NCBI GenBank assembly: GCA_950022655.1
Contig: OX465582.1
Coordinates: 95,246,704-95,310,703, forward strand
From: Alentia gelatinosa
Taxonomy: Eukaryota > Annelida > Polychaeta > Phyllodocida > Polynoidae
Length of the DNA stretch: 64,000 nt
Reading direction: 5' to 3'
The position numbers and the translations under genes are program-made. Positions 42,228 to 53,312 of this stretch are shown piece by piece (within the stretch, counting starts at the first letter, position 1; each line of letters opens with the position of its first letter). The notes beneath the pieces are model-generated. The model was not told the DNA's origin, made no database searches, and saw only the letters and a program-made list of their open reading frames with translations.

Positions 42228-42722
42228 GCGAGTTAGCTCAGTGTTAAAGAGCACTGGACTTGTAATCCCAAGGTTGTCAGACTTTGTTGATTCGAGTCCC
42301 ACTACAGTCATTTTTCTCCTTCACCCCCAGCAGTGGTAGATTTACTTCTATATCAAAGACCAATCCTTCTCATACCATGTCTATATCAGGGATGCAAGTT
42401 TTCCGACAAATGACGGAATTCCGAAATTTCATATTCACCGGAACACTAGAATATATATCGATTCATAGCCATTCTGTTCCAAGATAATGTTATACATGAT
42501 TCTTTTTTATAAGTGTTTTAAATTTCCGATTTTTTCCTTAGTCTCAACTTTCATCCCTGCTATGTGATGTGGGAAGTAAAAGAACTCTCACCTCGGTAAA
42601 TGTGTAGTGGTGAGATTTCTACCTAAATTCATCACATAGATTCGATCACCACCCTTGTGGTGTAAAAGAACTTGAGAAAGTTTGGGTGTAAACCTGCAAT
42701 AGTTAACTGGACGTTAAATCAA
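42228..42722 (+). mobile_element. tRNA-derived SINE, interrupted by a hAT MITE
   Basis: The head GCGAGTTAGCTCAGTG contains an A-box-like TAGCTCAGTG, and GATTCGAGTCC (about 42289) is a B-box. With CTTGTAAT in the anticodon position it resembles tRNA-Thr(UGU). The body contains TTCACCCCCAGCAGTGG and CACCCTTGTGGTG, and the end is ACTGGACGTTAAATC. A hAT MITE splits it at 42387-42559. RNA polymerase III control is inferred from the boxes. As a tRNA gene it is not functional: the folded arms are incomplete. Confidence 0.65.
42387..42559 (+). mobile_element. hAT MITE, type 3
   Basis: It starts CAGGGATGCAAGTTTTCCGA and ends CAACTTTCATCCCTG. It contains GACGGAATTCCGAAATTTC. Related copies lie at 55697 and 56399. 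Confidence 0.7.
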
Positions 42723-42835
42723 ACCAAATCGCATGAAACTCGAGGAGAACGACGACTTTGACGAAAACTTGTTGGTTTCTTCTCTAGCACAGGCGGAGGT
42801 GTAGGACATAGGGACTTAGGCTAGTCTATAGGGGA

Positions 42836-43815
42836 TGCAGATAAAGCAGGGTGGCACTAGGTGTGGCTGTCTGAGTGGGGTTACATGATTGTGCTCCAAG
42901 TGAGTCAATAAATTGCTGCAAACTGCCTGCGCTGATTAGATATTATTTCTACAAATCCCGTAAGTGTTGTTCACCGGTCGGGGCGAAGCGGTGATGGCAC
43001 GAAATAGATGTCGTGCCATTGTGTTGTGTGAATTCCCACAGGAGAGAGAAGACTAATGGAAGTCTTTGCGGAGTTGGGAGTCGAACGGTGGCGGTTTCTC
43101 TATTGTCATCTCATTTGCCACGTGTGAATTGTCATGTCACATATTCTGCCTCCAGTCACAGAAATAAAATGGTTCCTTTCTCGTTCTGGGCTTCCGTGAG
43201 AGGTGGCCAGAAAAAAAATGATAAGGATTATGTGAGGTTGGGATAGTGGTTGGGTTTTCATTATGCCGCAGTAGATATAGCAGATTAATTTACTCGTTCT
43301 ACGAACTCGGTTTAAACCTCCGGCGAAACATGTTCGGAAAGCGGAAAATTACTCCACAGGAATACAGTTTCTCTATATCACTGAATTCCTGAGGTTCATA
43401 TCTTGCTCGCCAGACTGCATCGCTCGAGGAACATGCTCAAACGATGAACCGGAGCGGTGCAGTGTGACTAGAACAGTATAGGGATTATCTAAGGTTGTAC
43501 TGGTGGGTGGGTAGAGTGGCGCAGTGGATACAGGGTGTGACCGAATCAGCTTCAATATCAGTTCTGCAAAATTCTATGTATCATGATAAAACTATTACAC
43601 CTAGATATGTAGAGGTAACCCTTTGCGTCGCCGAAAATGTAATGTCATTCAGTGGCAATTCCATGATCGATACAAAATCAACGGATCACCTCAGACTGAC
43701 GGTGCACTACAACGCACCACAAGGCAGAGCTTCCCGATGCACTACGATGCGGGAAACATGGTAGAGCATCAGAAGATCTTATTTTTGTAGCAGCGTTAGA
43801 GGATTCCATTTAATG
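42836..43815. other. No gene recognised
   Basis: Short frames on both strands (for example 43013-43246 and 43495-43764) have no recognisable domain. A Mutator-like MITE end (AGGCTAGTCTA) lies just before at 42828, and another (CTAGACTGGCTTCAGTC) at 43819. Confidence 0.4.
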
Positions 43816-43976
43816 TGCTAGACTGGCTTCAGTCATTTTGTCGGAATCTCCACAACCCACAACCCCCTCCCCCTTACCTTCCGCTGAACTCTCCCATGCC
43901 AGGAATTAGTGTCTGGGGTTGAGCTTTCCAAGTTGGAATCGGGCCTTAAAGACAAATGCTGGTAGTTGGGTGATTT

Positions 43977-44350
43977 CTAAATTCTATTGATTTTTGCAAA
44001 TAACTCTGGATAATATAAGTTCCATATATCAGCAAATAGAAAGTGCAACAAAATTGGGATGTCACCATGCTAACTTCTATGGGAATCTGAAAATGTAAGT
44101 GCTTAACTATTGGTGTCTATGGGAAACTTTGAATAAATACTATATTTAGTAGTAAGTATATTATCTTTACCTCAAACAGAACACCCTACAGAACAGAATA
44201 TTTTGACTTTGTTACTAAATGACACAGATGTTCTATTGCTAGCTTCAAATAATTCTGGATTATGATAGTTGGGAACATATACAAATGAGAAATGCCAAAA
44301 AATACTATGTCACCATGCTAATGCTATGGGAAGGTCATCTGAAGAAGGTA
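43977..44350 (+). repeat. Diverged duplication, about 255-bp offset
   Basis: TTCTATTG...CAAATAA-TCTGGAT and ATGTCACCATGCTAA...CTATGGGAA occur twice in the same order, with intervening sequence that differs. Confidence 0.5.
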
Positions 44351-45105
44351 ATTGCTTTTCTATAGGCCTTTTTCCGTAGGCCGGTGTCGGACCTTATCTG
44401 CTTGGTTACGCCACAGCTGAAGCCAAACATTCACCTGGCAACGTATTCTTAATCATTGGAGGACTGAGTGTATGAGCGAAAGACGTTTATAATACCCATG
44501 CACATTATTTCCATAGAAATAAAAGCGATTGCATCGTATTCTATGGTATTCCAGCTCCAATTTGATGTATCATACATGCATATCACTTCAATGATACTAA
44601 AGATATACCTTAGATAACACAGGGACACCTAAACTGGATATACACTAATACATTGGCAGGCCTAGCTATAATATGCTTATCTTTTTCCAAGTTAAAACCA
44701 AGACAATTATCAAGTATGATGTTTACACAGCTCAGACTCGTTAATACAATGCCAAAGATTGTTCCCGCATTCTAATCTGTCAAAAACAACACTCCTGCAA
44801 TCACACCCACCCTTCACACTTAAGGTGTGATTGCTATATATCTCTATGTGCATGTGGGTGGACTCGGCCGTGTTTGTCCGAGCGGCCGCGTATCTAGAGA
44901 GTGGGCCGTTTGGTGGCGCTGAACGGCAACACCTGTATTGGTGTCTATGGGAAACTGGTATATTTTCATGAAACCAGATGGCAGCACCAGTGTTACACAG
45001 GGGGCAGTGTGATACCTACCCGCATTTGCCTTTAAAGCTATATTTGCCCCTTGCATTATCCAGAACCCTCCAAGAAGTGTAGAGAACTCATTGCCTCTTT
45101 CATCG
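44351..45105. other. No gene recognised
   Basis: No supported feature. Confidence 0.4.
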
Positions 45106-45108
45106 GTT

Positions 45109-45358
45109 ATATCCCTGGTATTTTTTCTCTATAGGCTTAACATTGGGAACTTGTATCCAACGCCCATTGAGTATTTATTTTAGATTATGTCACAAATGTA
45201 AGCCCCATTAGTCAATGTAAATTCAGAAACCCATTAAAGTTTAGGGTCAGAGCTAGATCCCATCACAATTCACGCGGCTTCGCCTTGTGAATTATATGCG
45301 ATTCAATCTCGATGGAATACGAGCTCTGACGATGAACTTTCATAGGTTTCCTCTATAT
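45109..45358 (+). mobile_element. Helentron-like foldback element, family Hel-A
   Basis: It starts ATATCCCTGGTATTTTTTC, with the core TATAGGCTTAACATTGGGAA. The hairpin carries the apex CGCGGCTTCGCCTTGTG and ends TTTCATAGGTTTCCTCTATA. A Hel-C element begins immediately after it. Confidence 0.7.
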
Positions 45359-45359
45359 T

Positions 45360-45636
45360 ATCCTAGTGAGTTTCCATATGCCACGTTGAATGGCATGCAG
45401 AGTTTTATATGCCACTAGTGGCATAGTGGCATACATAATTGTTATCACGTAATATTCCAAAATCGAGGAGACGGGGTAGGATAAAATCAAGACCTGATTG
45501 GTTTTTATCTTGGCCACCGGATGCCACTCCTGGAATTTGCTTCCGGACTTCATTTGTCTTCGCGTCAATAAGTCGCTATGCCAAACTCCAGTCGTGGCAT
45601 ACGGTGGCCAAGATTAAAACTCATCCAGTTTTACGA
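45360..45636 (+). mobile_element. Helentron-like foldback element, family Hel-C
   Basis: It starts ATCCTAGTGAGTTTCC, has the inner tract TATGCCACTAGTGGCATA and the 3' subTIR CGGGGTAGGATAAA. A hairpin to CATCCAGTTTTACGA follows. A T flanks each terminus, as expected for insertion at TT. Confidence 0.7.
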
Positions 45637-47255
45637 TAAAAACCCACACCACAATATGGATGGGTGTGGTCCAGACGGTACGACATGTGACACCGATCGT
45701 GCTCAGCTCATTCGGGCCCCACTCATTGCCGTTTGCTACGTTTCTCTCCCTCATTTATGGAAATAGATCAAATATCGCCATAATAGGACTCTTGCTGTTG
45801 GTACTCTATACTCGTTGGTTCGGCGTGAACTCCCTCACACCACCATCCCTGCCATCACAACGACCACAGTGTGTGAGCGGCCCCGCAAGTCCCACCAGCC
45901 CGCCGTATATATATCAGTCTCCTCGCGTGGCGCTCTTTCCAATATAAAATAGGCGCCCCTGCTACACACCACCAGATTTATTTTGCGCGGGTATCGCTGA
46001 GATCTGACGGGCGGCCACGCTTATCAGTTTCCCCCAGTTTGTGTCGTTTGTTGGCCCCAGCAACAGACACTTTGTGTGAGCTGGCTCGCGTGAAATGCAG
46101 CAGATCCTCCCAGTGAAACGCATTAAAGGAATATTAGACGATTCACGCAGGCGCCACCTGGTGATTTATAAATATTGTCAATTATTGGTCAGAAACTGGT
46201 TTCTTGGGATTCATTCGAATTCTGAATGAGTAAATTTTTTTTCCAGTTTATCCAATTTTGATATTATAGGCTTATTTACATTTGCCTGATTTACATAGGG
46301 GAAAATATGGTTTTGTTCCATTATTTAAAAAACAAGGATGGTGGATTTTAAAACTCATTTCTATGGAGTCTTTAATTTCTAATAAGCGTCTTGCAATATT
46401 CAAGAAACTACGAAATGTGTAGATAAAGAATTATGTTTCTTAATTGAACAAGGCAACGAACATGATTTAAAAAGGTTTCGTGGGTCTTGCAAATATATGT
46501 GAAGATAAAATGTAGTTGCTGCTCTCCCATAGATCTGCAGCTCTTTTGAAACAGTGTATTAACTAACATTTATATGGCCTGCACCAGTTTTACACCATGC
46601 AGTTCTTAGCACTAAACCCATATAAGGAAAAACAAATTGAAGATTCAAAAATACTAATGAACAGTCAGATTCTGTCAACTAATGATGATATTTACATTTT
46701 GTATTAACTTCTCTCATCACAAAGCCAATCACTGTATTGTTATTAAGCCAAGTACTAGATGCTGGACCAATTTGAAAACAGGAATATTGCCTTACTTTTG
46801 TCCAGGATAAATGAACAGAAATGACTGTCACATAAAAACTGATGGATTGAAAAGCCGTGTTAATATTAAGGGAAAAGACTTCTATGAATACAACTACGAA
46901 CGGTCACTGACTGACTGTAAGAGTGTGGCAATCTAAGGCGTGAATATACATAGATGATAAGAGAGATTCTAAATCTTTATTGTCAAAAAGAAGAGGGAGC
47001 AAAAAATAGAAATATGACCACGTGAATAATTGGATGTAAGACGAAAAAGAAAAATGATATGCGTATCAGGTTACTGAATAGATTGAGTTATGTAAATCAT
47101 GTATACATGCACCTTTGTGTGAAATAAATCTTTTTGCAAAAAAAAAAGAAGCAATATGTACTTACTTAACATGATATACATGTGCGTGTAGGAGACAAAC
47201 CCCATGGTAAGCATGATTGGCGTTCTCCGCTTGTAAATTGTTACCCGACCCATTT
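45637..47255. other. Longest element-free stretch, no gene recognised
   Basis: 1.6 kb with no repeat family and no convincing ORF. The 95-residue frame at 45660-45947 shows no motif. Confidence 0.45.
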
Positions 47256-47944
47256 AAGGCCCGGCTCCATCAGAGAGACGGATCCGTCGCAAGTCCATAA
47301 AATGTAATAAACGCCCGCCGAGGGCCATAAAAACGGCGGCGTTAATCGCACCACACACAATGACAGCAGTGGGAGGCAGGCTTGTGTGCGGGTGCGATGC
47401 GACGAATCCGTCGCATCGCACATCATGAAATGTTCATGATGTGCGACGAATCTGTCGCATCCATATGGAGTACTTCCTATAGTAAATAAGTTTTATCTTC
47501 AAACAAGGCACTCTACTACTGGTACAAGGTGTGCACTGCAGTCAATGATAATCATGTATGACAAGTCTCCACTCCAGCACCAAGTCTCAGAAAGTGTGAA
47601 AGCAAGGCAAGTTGTGAAAACGGAAGACTGTGGCTGTAGGTGTAAGCCTGTGTCTATTTTTTGTCCCTTTCTATATGTAATTAATTATCTGTGTGTATCT
47701 TTGTGAATATAAATCATATCTAATATCTTTACACTAGGTATCAGTATATTTACCACTGGTATAGGTATATATCACTAGCACTGCGACGATTCCGTTGCAC
47801 CAGTGTGGCATACCTTGTACTTCTCATGCGATTGAGTGCAATAAATCTGTTGCATTTGGGATAATAAAACATGGCCGACCGGCGTTCATAGGCCAATAAA
47901 AAAACGTGCGACAAATCCGTCCCTCTGATGGAGCCGGACCTTTA
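47255..47944. mobile_element. 690-bp TIR element, CCGGCTCCATCAGAG ends
   Basis: GGCCCGGCTCCATCAGAGAG and CTCTGATGGAGCCGGACC are inverted terminal repeats, continuing into ACGGATCCGTCGCA / TGCGACAAATCCGT. The inner palindrome GATGCGACGAATCCGTCGCA lies at about 47398. No ORF and no certain target duplication. Confidence 0.7.
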
Positions 47945-48027
47945 GTGTTGAACATCGCGTGCTGATTGATTTTAACTTCTCGTGATCCTTCTCTGAGTAT
48001 AAAATAATGTCAGTGGCAAGCCTCAGG

Positions 48028-48093
48028 GGCCTGTTGGATAATCTAGGATCGTGCATGAAGACCATGTTCTGTACCTCGCACAAGGGTTATCGT
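48028..48093 (+). mobile_element. GGATC MITE fragment
   Basis: TGGATAATCTAGGATCGTGC and CTCGCACAAGGGTTATCGT. It is truncated where the telomere-core element begins. Confidence 0.6.
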
Positions 48094-48535
48094 GGAGGTT
48101 ACTGGAGAACTCGACCCGAAACGAACTCGACCCGTAGTTGTCAGGAGAACTCGATTTGGAGAAATCGATTGGAGAACTCGACCCGTTTTAGAAACCTATG
48201 AATATGACATTTTCATATACAAGTAAAGGGCTTGTTAGTTAGCTTTTAGGCAAATAAACCAGTGCATATAGTCCAGCTAGGTTTAGGTTTAGGGTTAGGG
48301 TTAGGGTTAGGGTTAGGATAAGGGTTAGGGTTAGAGATAGGGATAGGGGTAGGGTGTTCTGTTTGTTTTCTACCCCAGAGAAGACCATATTTGAGGTCAA
48401 GATAATATACTTACTCCTAAATATAGTATTTATTCACAGTTGAGATACTTGAGGAGGGAAGATTTAAAACGGGTCGAGTTCTTAAAACGGGTCGAGTTTT
48501 TACGGGTCGAGTTTTTACGGGTCGACTTCTCCAGT
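48094..48535 (+). mobile_element. TIR element with telomere-like core, copy 3
   Basis: It starts GAGGTTACTGGAGAACTCGA and ends ACGGGTCGACTTCTCCAGTA. Subterminal ACTCGACCCG units lie at left and inverted GGGTCGAGTTTTTA units at right. The core at 48283-48354 holds uninterrupted GGGTTA repeats. It appears to be the least decayed copy. Confidence 0.75.
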
Positions 48536-48876
48536 ATTCATCGTGGAACCACTTTGGAAGCGTCAGAAGAAACGACCAGTTACTATCGTGTTCAGAAATA
48601 GATTCAATACTAACTAGTTGAGCAGTATCGATAGTCGGAACACGCGCCAAAAGGAAAATATAGTTTTTTCATATAGACTTTGAGTTTTTCATATAGACTT
48701 TGCACGGAGTCAATTATTGACTTACTATCGTGGGGTCTGCTACTGGTCAAAGTTCCCTGTTTCTATTCAACATGTACCGAATATTCCGGAGTTAAAAAAC
48801 TGGTTAAGTCCACCCCGGGTTTTAATGAGCAGAGATAAATGCTGTAAACTGATGGTTGTAATAGGATCATCTCATT

Positions 48877-49150
48877 ATCCTACCCCTAATAAAAAACGCC
48901 ATAGGCTTAACATGGGATTTCTTTATGTTACGGGTGTGACATAAAGGGTTGTTTATGCCACTACTTTCCAATACTGAAAAAATGTGGAAACGGGGTAGGA
49001 TAAAATCTAGACGCCACTCGTTTGAGTTTGAGTTTACTTATGTCACTCATTTTGTGTGCTCTGCAATATCAATCGTCTTCGACTCGTGAAATTATGGAGC
49101 CCACAAAATGCGTGACATAAATGAACCCAGACTCAAACTCGTGACGTCTC
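48877..49150 (+). mobile_element. Helentron-like foldback element, family Hel-I
   Basis: It starts ATCCTACCCCTAATAAAAAA, with the core CATAGGCTTAACATGGG and the 3' subTIR CGGGGTAGGATAAA. A hairpin with the apex ATCGTCTTCGACTCGTG follows, ending ACTCAAACTCGTGACGTC. Confidence 0.75.
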
Positions 49151-49336
49151 TTTATATTATTCATTTCTATCACCCAGGCCTTTAATGGCTAAAATCTCTA
49201 ATTTCTTTTGATTTTGATGTATAGTCTGAACGCTGAATATTGCTTGTACACCACATAAAATGTATCTGAAAACTCATGTAATTGAGATGATACTTTTCTA
49301 AATAAGAAAAAAAACACTTTAGGATCCGTGCACATA

Positions 49337-51345
49337 TGACCGAAAATCACGAGTGGTGATCATTTGGGCTGGAGGAGGGATAAAAAAAACAATAGGAGTA
49401 TCACTGAAACTTTTTGTGTGTACATACTACAGGGAGTGTGCCATATACCAGATATATGAGGGTAGGTTAAATATTAACAATAAATGTACAGTACAGCACC
49501 AAAGTTGGGATGTTGATATATTGTGTAGAAACGACTGATCCCTTTCCATAGATGCATAGAATAGAATACTGATGTATTACACAGCACTTCTCCTTGAATT
49601 TATGTATTATAAATAAAGTTAAGACCCTAGGCTAGATTGGGAATGACATAATATGTTAGTATATCAAAGTTTTTTAAATTTTTGTTGTTGTGACAATATG
49701 TTGTTGTGATTGAAATTGTCTGCAGAGTTAGCATTACTTGTTTTCATATAGTATATCTCTGTGCAAATATGACTTAAGTTATTTTCTTCTACCTAAAAGG
49801 TCAGATAAGATCCATACCTACAGTATGGTACATAGAAGTTGGGGTCAAAAGTCATAATCTGCATGCTATTGGGTCTGGGAAAGGGATCAATCGTTTCTAC
49901 ACATATACCAGAAAGGCCTATTTAAGGGCAGTGGGAGTTAATTATTGATGTATATACATATATATTTTCTGGGTTAGACAAGTTTAAGTGCATTTTATAA
50001 GGTATCAATAAGATACATTGTTTTTCTCAGTGATTGTGAGCAAAATATGAAATATTCACTATATAATTCATTTTATTGTACATTTATTTGTTCCTAGCAC
50101 ACACTGTAGTGTTTTCTCCACATTCAATAAGTTGGGGGATGCCTACTGTAGCTGCTCGATTCAAATCTGGGTGTTGGAATGAATCTTAAAGCTGGGGAGA
50201 TTACTATGTCAGGGATCAGTCGTTTCTACAGGGATCAGTCGTTTCTACACAAAAAAGTAGCTATACATTCAGTTCTGATTTCTATAGTGTTTCAACACTA
50301 CTGGGAGTTAATTATTGATACATGAATATATATACACTGTTTTATATCGACTTAAGTGAATATTGCATGGTAATGATAAGACATATTGTTCTTTTTGGTG
50401 TTTGTGAGTGAGAAATGTATTATATTATTGATCCTATTTTATATTTATTCCTTGCACATACTGTGGTGCATTCTCTCCATTCAGTATGTTGGGGCATGAC
50501 TGCTGCATGCTGCTGACCTGAAATCTGGGTGTTAGGTCGAATGTATAAGACTGGAGAGGTGGTAAAGAGGTATTTAAGTCAGGGATCAGTCGTTTCTACA
50601 AGGATCAGTCGTTTCTACAATTGTATATATGTCCACATTACTCAAAGTTAAAATGGAGTAGAATAATGGTACTACCCTGATGTCTTCCTATGATATCATG
50701 GTATATTAACAACATATATACAATAGTTAAATATAATACATATTGGAGCTATGCATGTGAACAGGGGATCAGTCGTTTCTACAAAAAAACTTCCCCTGGC
50801 TACATTTGGTGTCCCATAGGGTGTAATAATGGCCATCAATTGAATTTTTTTTCATATATGACATTGGTATAGGTGAAGTATCCCCATGCCATAGCAAGTG
50901 ACTCAAGATATTATATTTATTTATGTTAAGCATGCCTCTACAAAAGGATCAGTCGTTTCTATGGAAAAACTTCCCCAATGAAAACAGGCCCACAGGAGAT
51001 CGATAATTCTAGCTATATGTGCCAAAATGGCCCTATACCTTCCTTAGATTCTTGTGAACCATCTGAGATGAAGAATTATTACATAGCTGCATTAGTTTTC
51101 TATTGCATAAGTTTGGCAAAATGATATCAACATATTTTTGCAAAAAAATGGGTATATTTGGGTGGTTTTTCGGCCATAGCCTCCTTATTATGCCTCAGAC
51201 ATAGGCAAAACTAGGGTACCCCTTGATGCCCAAGATGAGACCGATGTAAAAACATGAGAAAATCATATGTATATGTTATTTGCAACACTTCATAGGCTGT
51301 AGAAAGAAAATTATCCAAATGATCACCACTCATGATTTTCGGTCA
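49337..51345. mobile_element. 2.0-kb TA-flanked TIR element with repeated 17-bp motif
   Basis: Inverted ends TGACCGAAAATCACGAG and CTCATGATTTTCGGTCA continue for about 32 bp into TGGTGATCATTTGG. TA lies on both sides. The interior has no ORF above 70 residues. GGATCAGTCGTTTCTAC occurs about nine times, one of them inverted. TA duplication suggests a Tc1/mariner-like mover, but the motif-rich interior is unusual for that group. Confidence 0.7.
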
Positions 51346-51574
51346 TATATTACGGCCGGCCGCATAACCAAATGTGGCGTTTGGATGACAGGCTTCTGTG
51401 ATCTACGTTGTTAAATGATTTACAGATTTAAATCTACCAGTAATTCACAAATCTTTATCTGAACTCTCATTAAGCCGAATAGTCAGGTAATTTCTATAAT
51501 TCTGTGATTATTTTCCGAAAAAACTACAAAGAAATAGAAAACAGCATAGTCCTGCCCTGGTAATGGGAATGCCA

Positions 51575-51622
51575 TATGGCATTCTCCGGCTGAATGTAAC
51601 GGAATGCCATGTGGCATGACTT
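51575..51622. repeat. Paired GGAATGCCAT palindromes
   Basis: GGAATGCCATATGGCATTC is an exact palindrome, followed 16 bases later by GGAATGCCATGTGGCAT. Confidence 0.6.
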
Positions 51623-51639
51623 GCGAGGGAAGGGTTGAT

Positions 51640-51772
51640 AATATTTAAGTCTATTCGCTAAGGCCGTCTTAGCTGTCCATACGGTCGTCCATTAGTGTTG
51701 AATTAAGTTAACTTACATCGTCCCTGGGTCTCCTTTGCGTACAGAAAAAGGGTCTTTATGTACGAACCCCTG
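51640..51772 (+). mobile_element. GGATC MITE fragment
   Basis: ATTTAAGTCTATTCGCTAAG, GTTGAATTAAGTTAAC and CAGAAAAAGGGTCTTTATG match the right half of the 2496 copy. Confidence 0.55.
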
Positions 51773-51822
51773 GCTATTTAGTTGACCTGCTCAACAGTAT
51801 ACCATTGTCGCTATGGTGACAA

Positions 51823-52105
51823 TAAGAAAGAAATTGATGAGTGTTTGGTCTATGTCCTCGTTCGCCATCGAGTTTGCAGTGCGCAGTAATATGAACGATG
51901 CGATAGCCGAGTGAATATTCTGAAGCACTCCAAACGAGAGAGTGAACGGGGACTCAGACCAAGCACGAATATGTTTCTGATTTTATCTTAGCCTGGAAAT
52001 ATTTATCTCTTTATCACCCGTTGAGAAGGAGTTACCGTTCTCGCAAGCCCGTTGAGAACGAGTTCGTAATGCTAGGCCTATGGACGTTTATACCAGGCTA
52101 AGATA
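51823..52105 (-). mobile_element. Helentron-like foldback element, family Hel-F
   Basis: The hairpin AGAAATTGATGAGTGTTTGG to CAGACCAAGCACGAATATG has the apex ACGATGCGATAGCCGAGTG. The module TTATCTTAGCCTGG to CCAGGCTAAGATAA follows. It directly abuts the Hel-C copy at 52109. Confidence 0.75.
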
Positions 52106-52108
52106 ATA

Positions 52109-52408
52109 TCGTAAAACTGGATGAGGTTTAATCTTGTCCACCGTATTCCACGACTGGAGTTTGGCAAAGTGACTTCATGAGGCGAAGCCGAGTGAAGTCC
52201 GGAGCCAAAATTTCAAGAGTGGAATGCGATGGACAAGATTAAAACGAATCAGGTTTTGATTTTATCCTACTCTATCTCCTCGATTTTGGAATATTACGTG
52301 ATAACAATGCTGTATGCCACTAGTGGCATATAAAACTCCGTATGCCAGTCAGCGTGGCATACGGAAACCCAATGTTAAGCCTATGGGATTTTGTATTAGG
52401 GGTAGGAT
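52109..52408 (-). mobile_element. Helentron-like foldback element, family Hel-C, intact
   Basis: TCGTAAAACTGGATGAGG, the apex ATGAGGCGAAGCCGAGTG, then TATCCTACTCTATC to TAGGGGTAGGAT. It preserves the uninterrupted GGAATATTACGTGATAAC site where Hel-B inserted in the 12632 copy. Confidence 0.75.
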
Positions 52409-52788
52409 AATAAGACAGACGAAGGGTGCTGTAGACGTTGAGGACAGAAACATTTCAAATGCCAATAAAGTGTGATTTAATTAAGATATCATCCAGCACC
52501 GTTTCAGAAGTATATCTAATCTGGGAAGACCTGATAGTGAGGTAACTATTGTATTGATTGTCACTTGCTGTAGTTCCCGAATAGCGTGCCTATATCAGGG
52601 CTGATTGGTTATCGACTGAAGCTCCACCGAGAATTTCCCCTCATTCATTTTGGCCTTGATTTATAGACAGATATATGGATAAATATTGGTAGTAGCCAGG
52701 ACAATTTGTGTCTTAGATATGTATCGGGAGGTGTTTTGTTGCTATTCAGCTGGGCATTTTCTTGGCATGTATACAGTGCGAGAGATGG

Positions 52789-53049
52789 TAGTTTTTCTAT
52801 TTTCCACAAGGATATCCTTGATTTCTTTTTCAATTTAAACTTCCTCTTTTCCCTTTTGTAATACATAAAGAGAATAAATTGGGTCTCATTCACACTAATA
52901 AACAGTGGTTCAAACCTCCTCATACTTCCCAGCCCTATTCTATGGTCAATAACGATGTGTTTTTCACGTTTTCCCAGTCTCTCTGAGGCAGTAAATTCAA
53001 TGTGGGAAATATGTCCTCGATTTTTTCATTACCTCTATTGACATCCCTG
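52789..53049 (+). mobile_element. hAT MITE, type 2
   Basis: A degenerate left end CGAGAGATGGTAGTTTTTC, then AACAGTGGTTCAAACCTCC and TCTCTGAGGCAG, ending ATTGACATCCCTG. Confidence 0.55.
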
Positions 53050-53075
53050 TATAATGTGGTGCAAATGTATACGGC

Positions 53076-53312
53076 ACATAGCTATTGTGCTATGGAAGCG
53101 GCGATCTTTCTTCCGACGCCATCCAAAAGACCGGGTGGCGGATGGATTTTGTAAAAAAAATATTTTTGGGGACTTGCTATGGAGGAATTCTAGCCTCGTC
53201 TCAATATAATCTAAAGATTATAACTACTGATAACAGTAGTTCTCCCCCGACTATAGTGGCGATATCTTAGAATTTCCTGGCGATCGATGGCAGAACTAGC
53301 TATCACTCTGTG
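53076..53312 (+). repeat. Dispersed repeat R2, copy 2
   Basis: Matches 40724-40985 through CATAGCTATTGTGCTATGG, GCTATGGAGGAATTCTAGCC and GATGGCAGAACTAGC. Confidence 0.5.

Noticed and set aside
42228..42300. Functional tRNA-Thr gene
   Set aside because: A- and B-box are present but the arms do not fold fully, and SINE body sequence continues downstream.
43500..43560. Possible tRNA (AGAGTGGCGCAGTGGATAC resembles an A-box)
   Set aside because: No B-box or cloverleaf follows within range.
48283..48354. True telomere or assembly end
   Set aside because: The tract lies between element-specific sequences repeated at two other internal sites.
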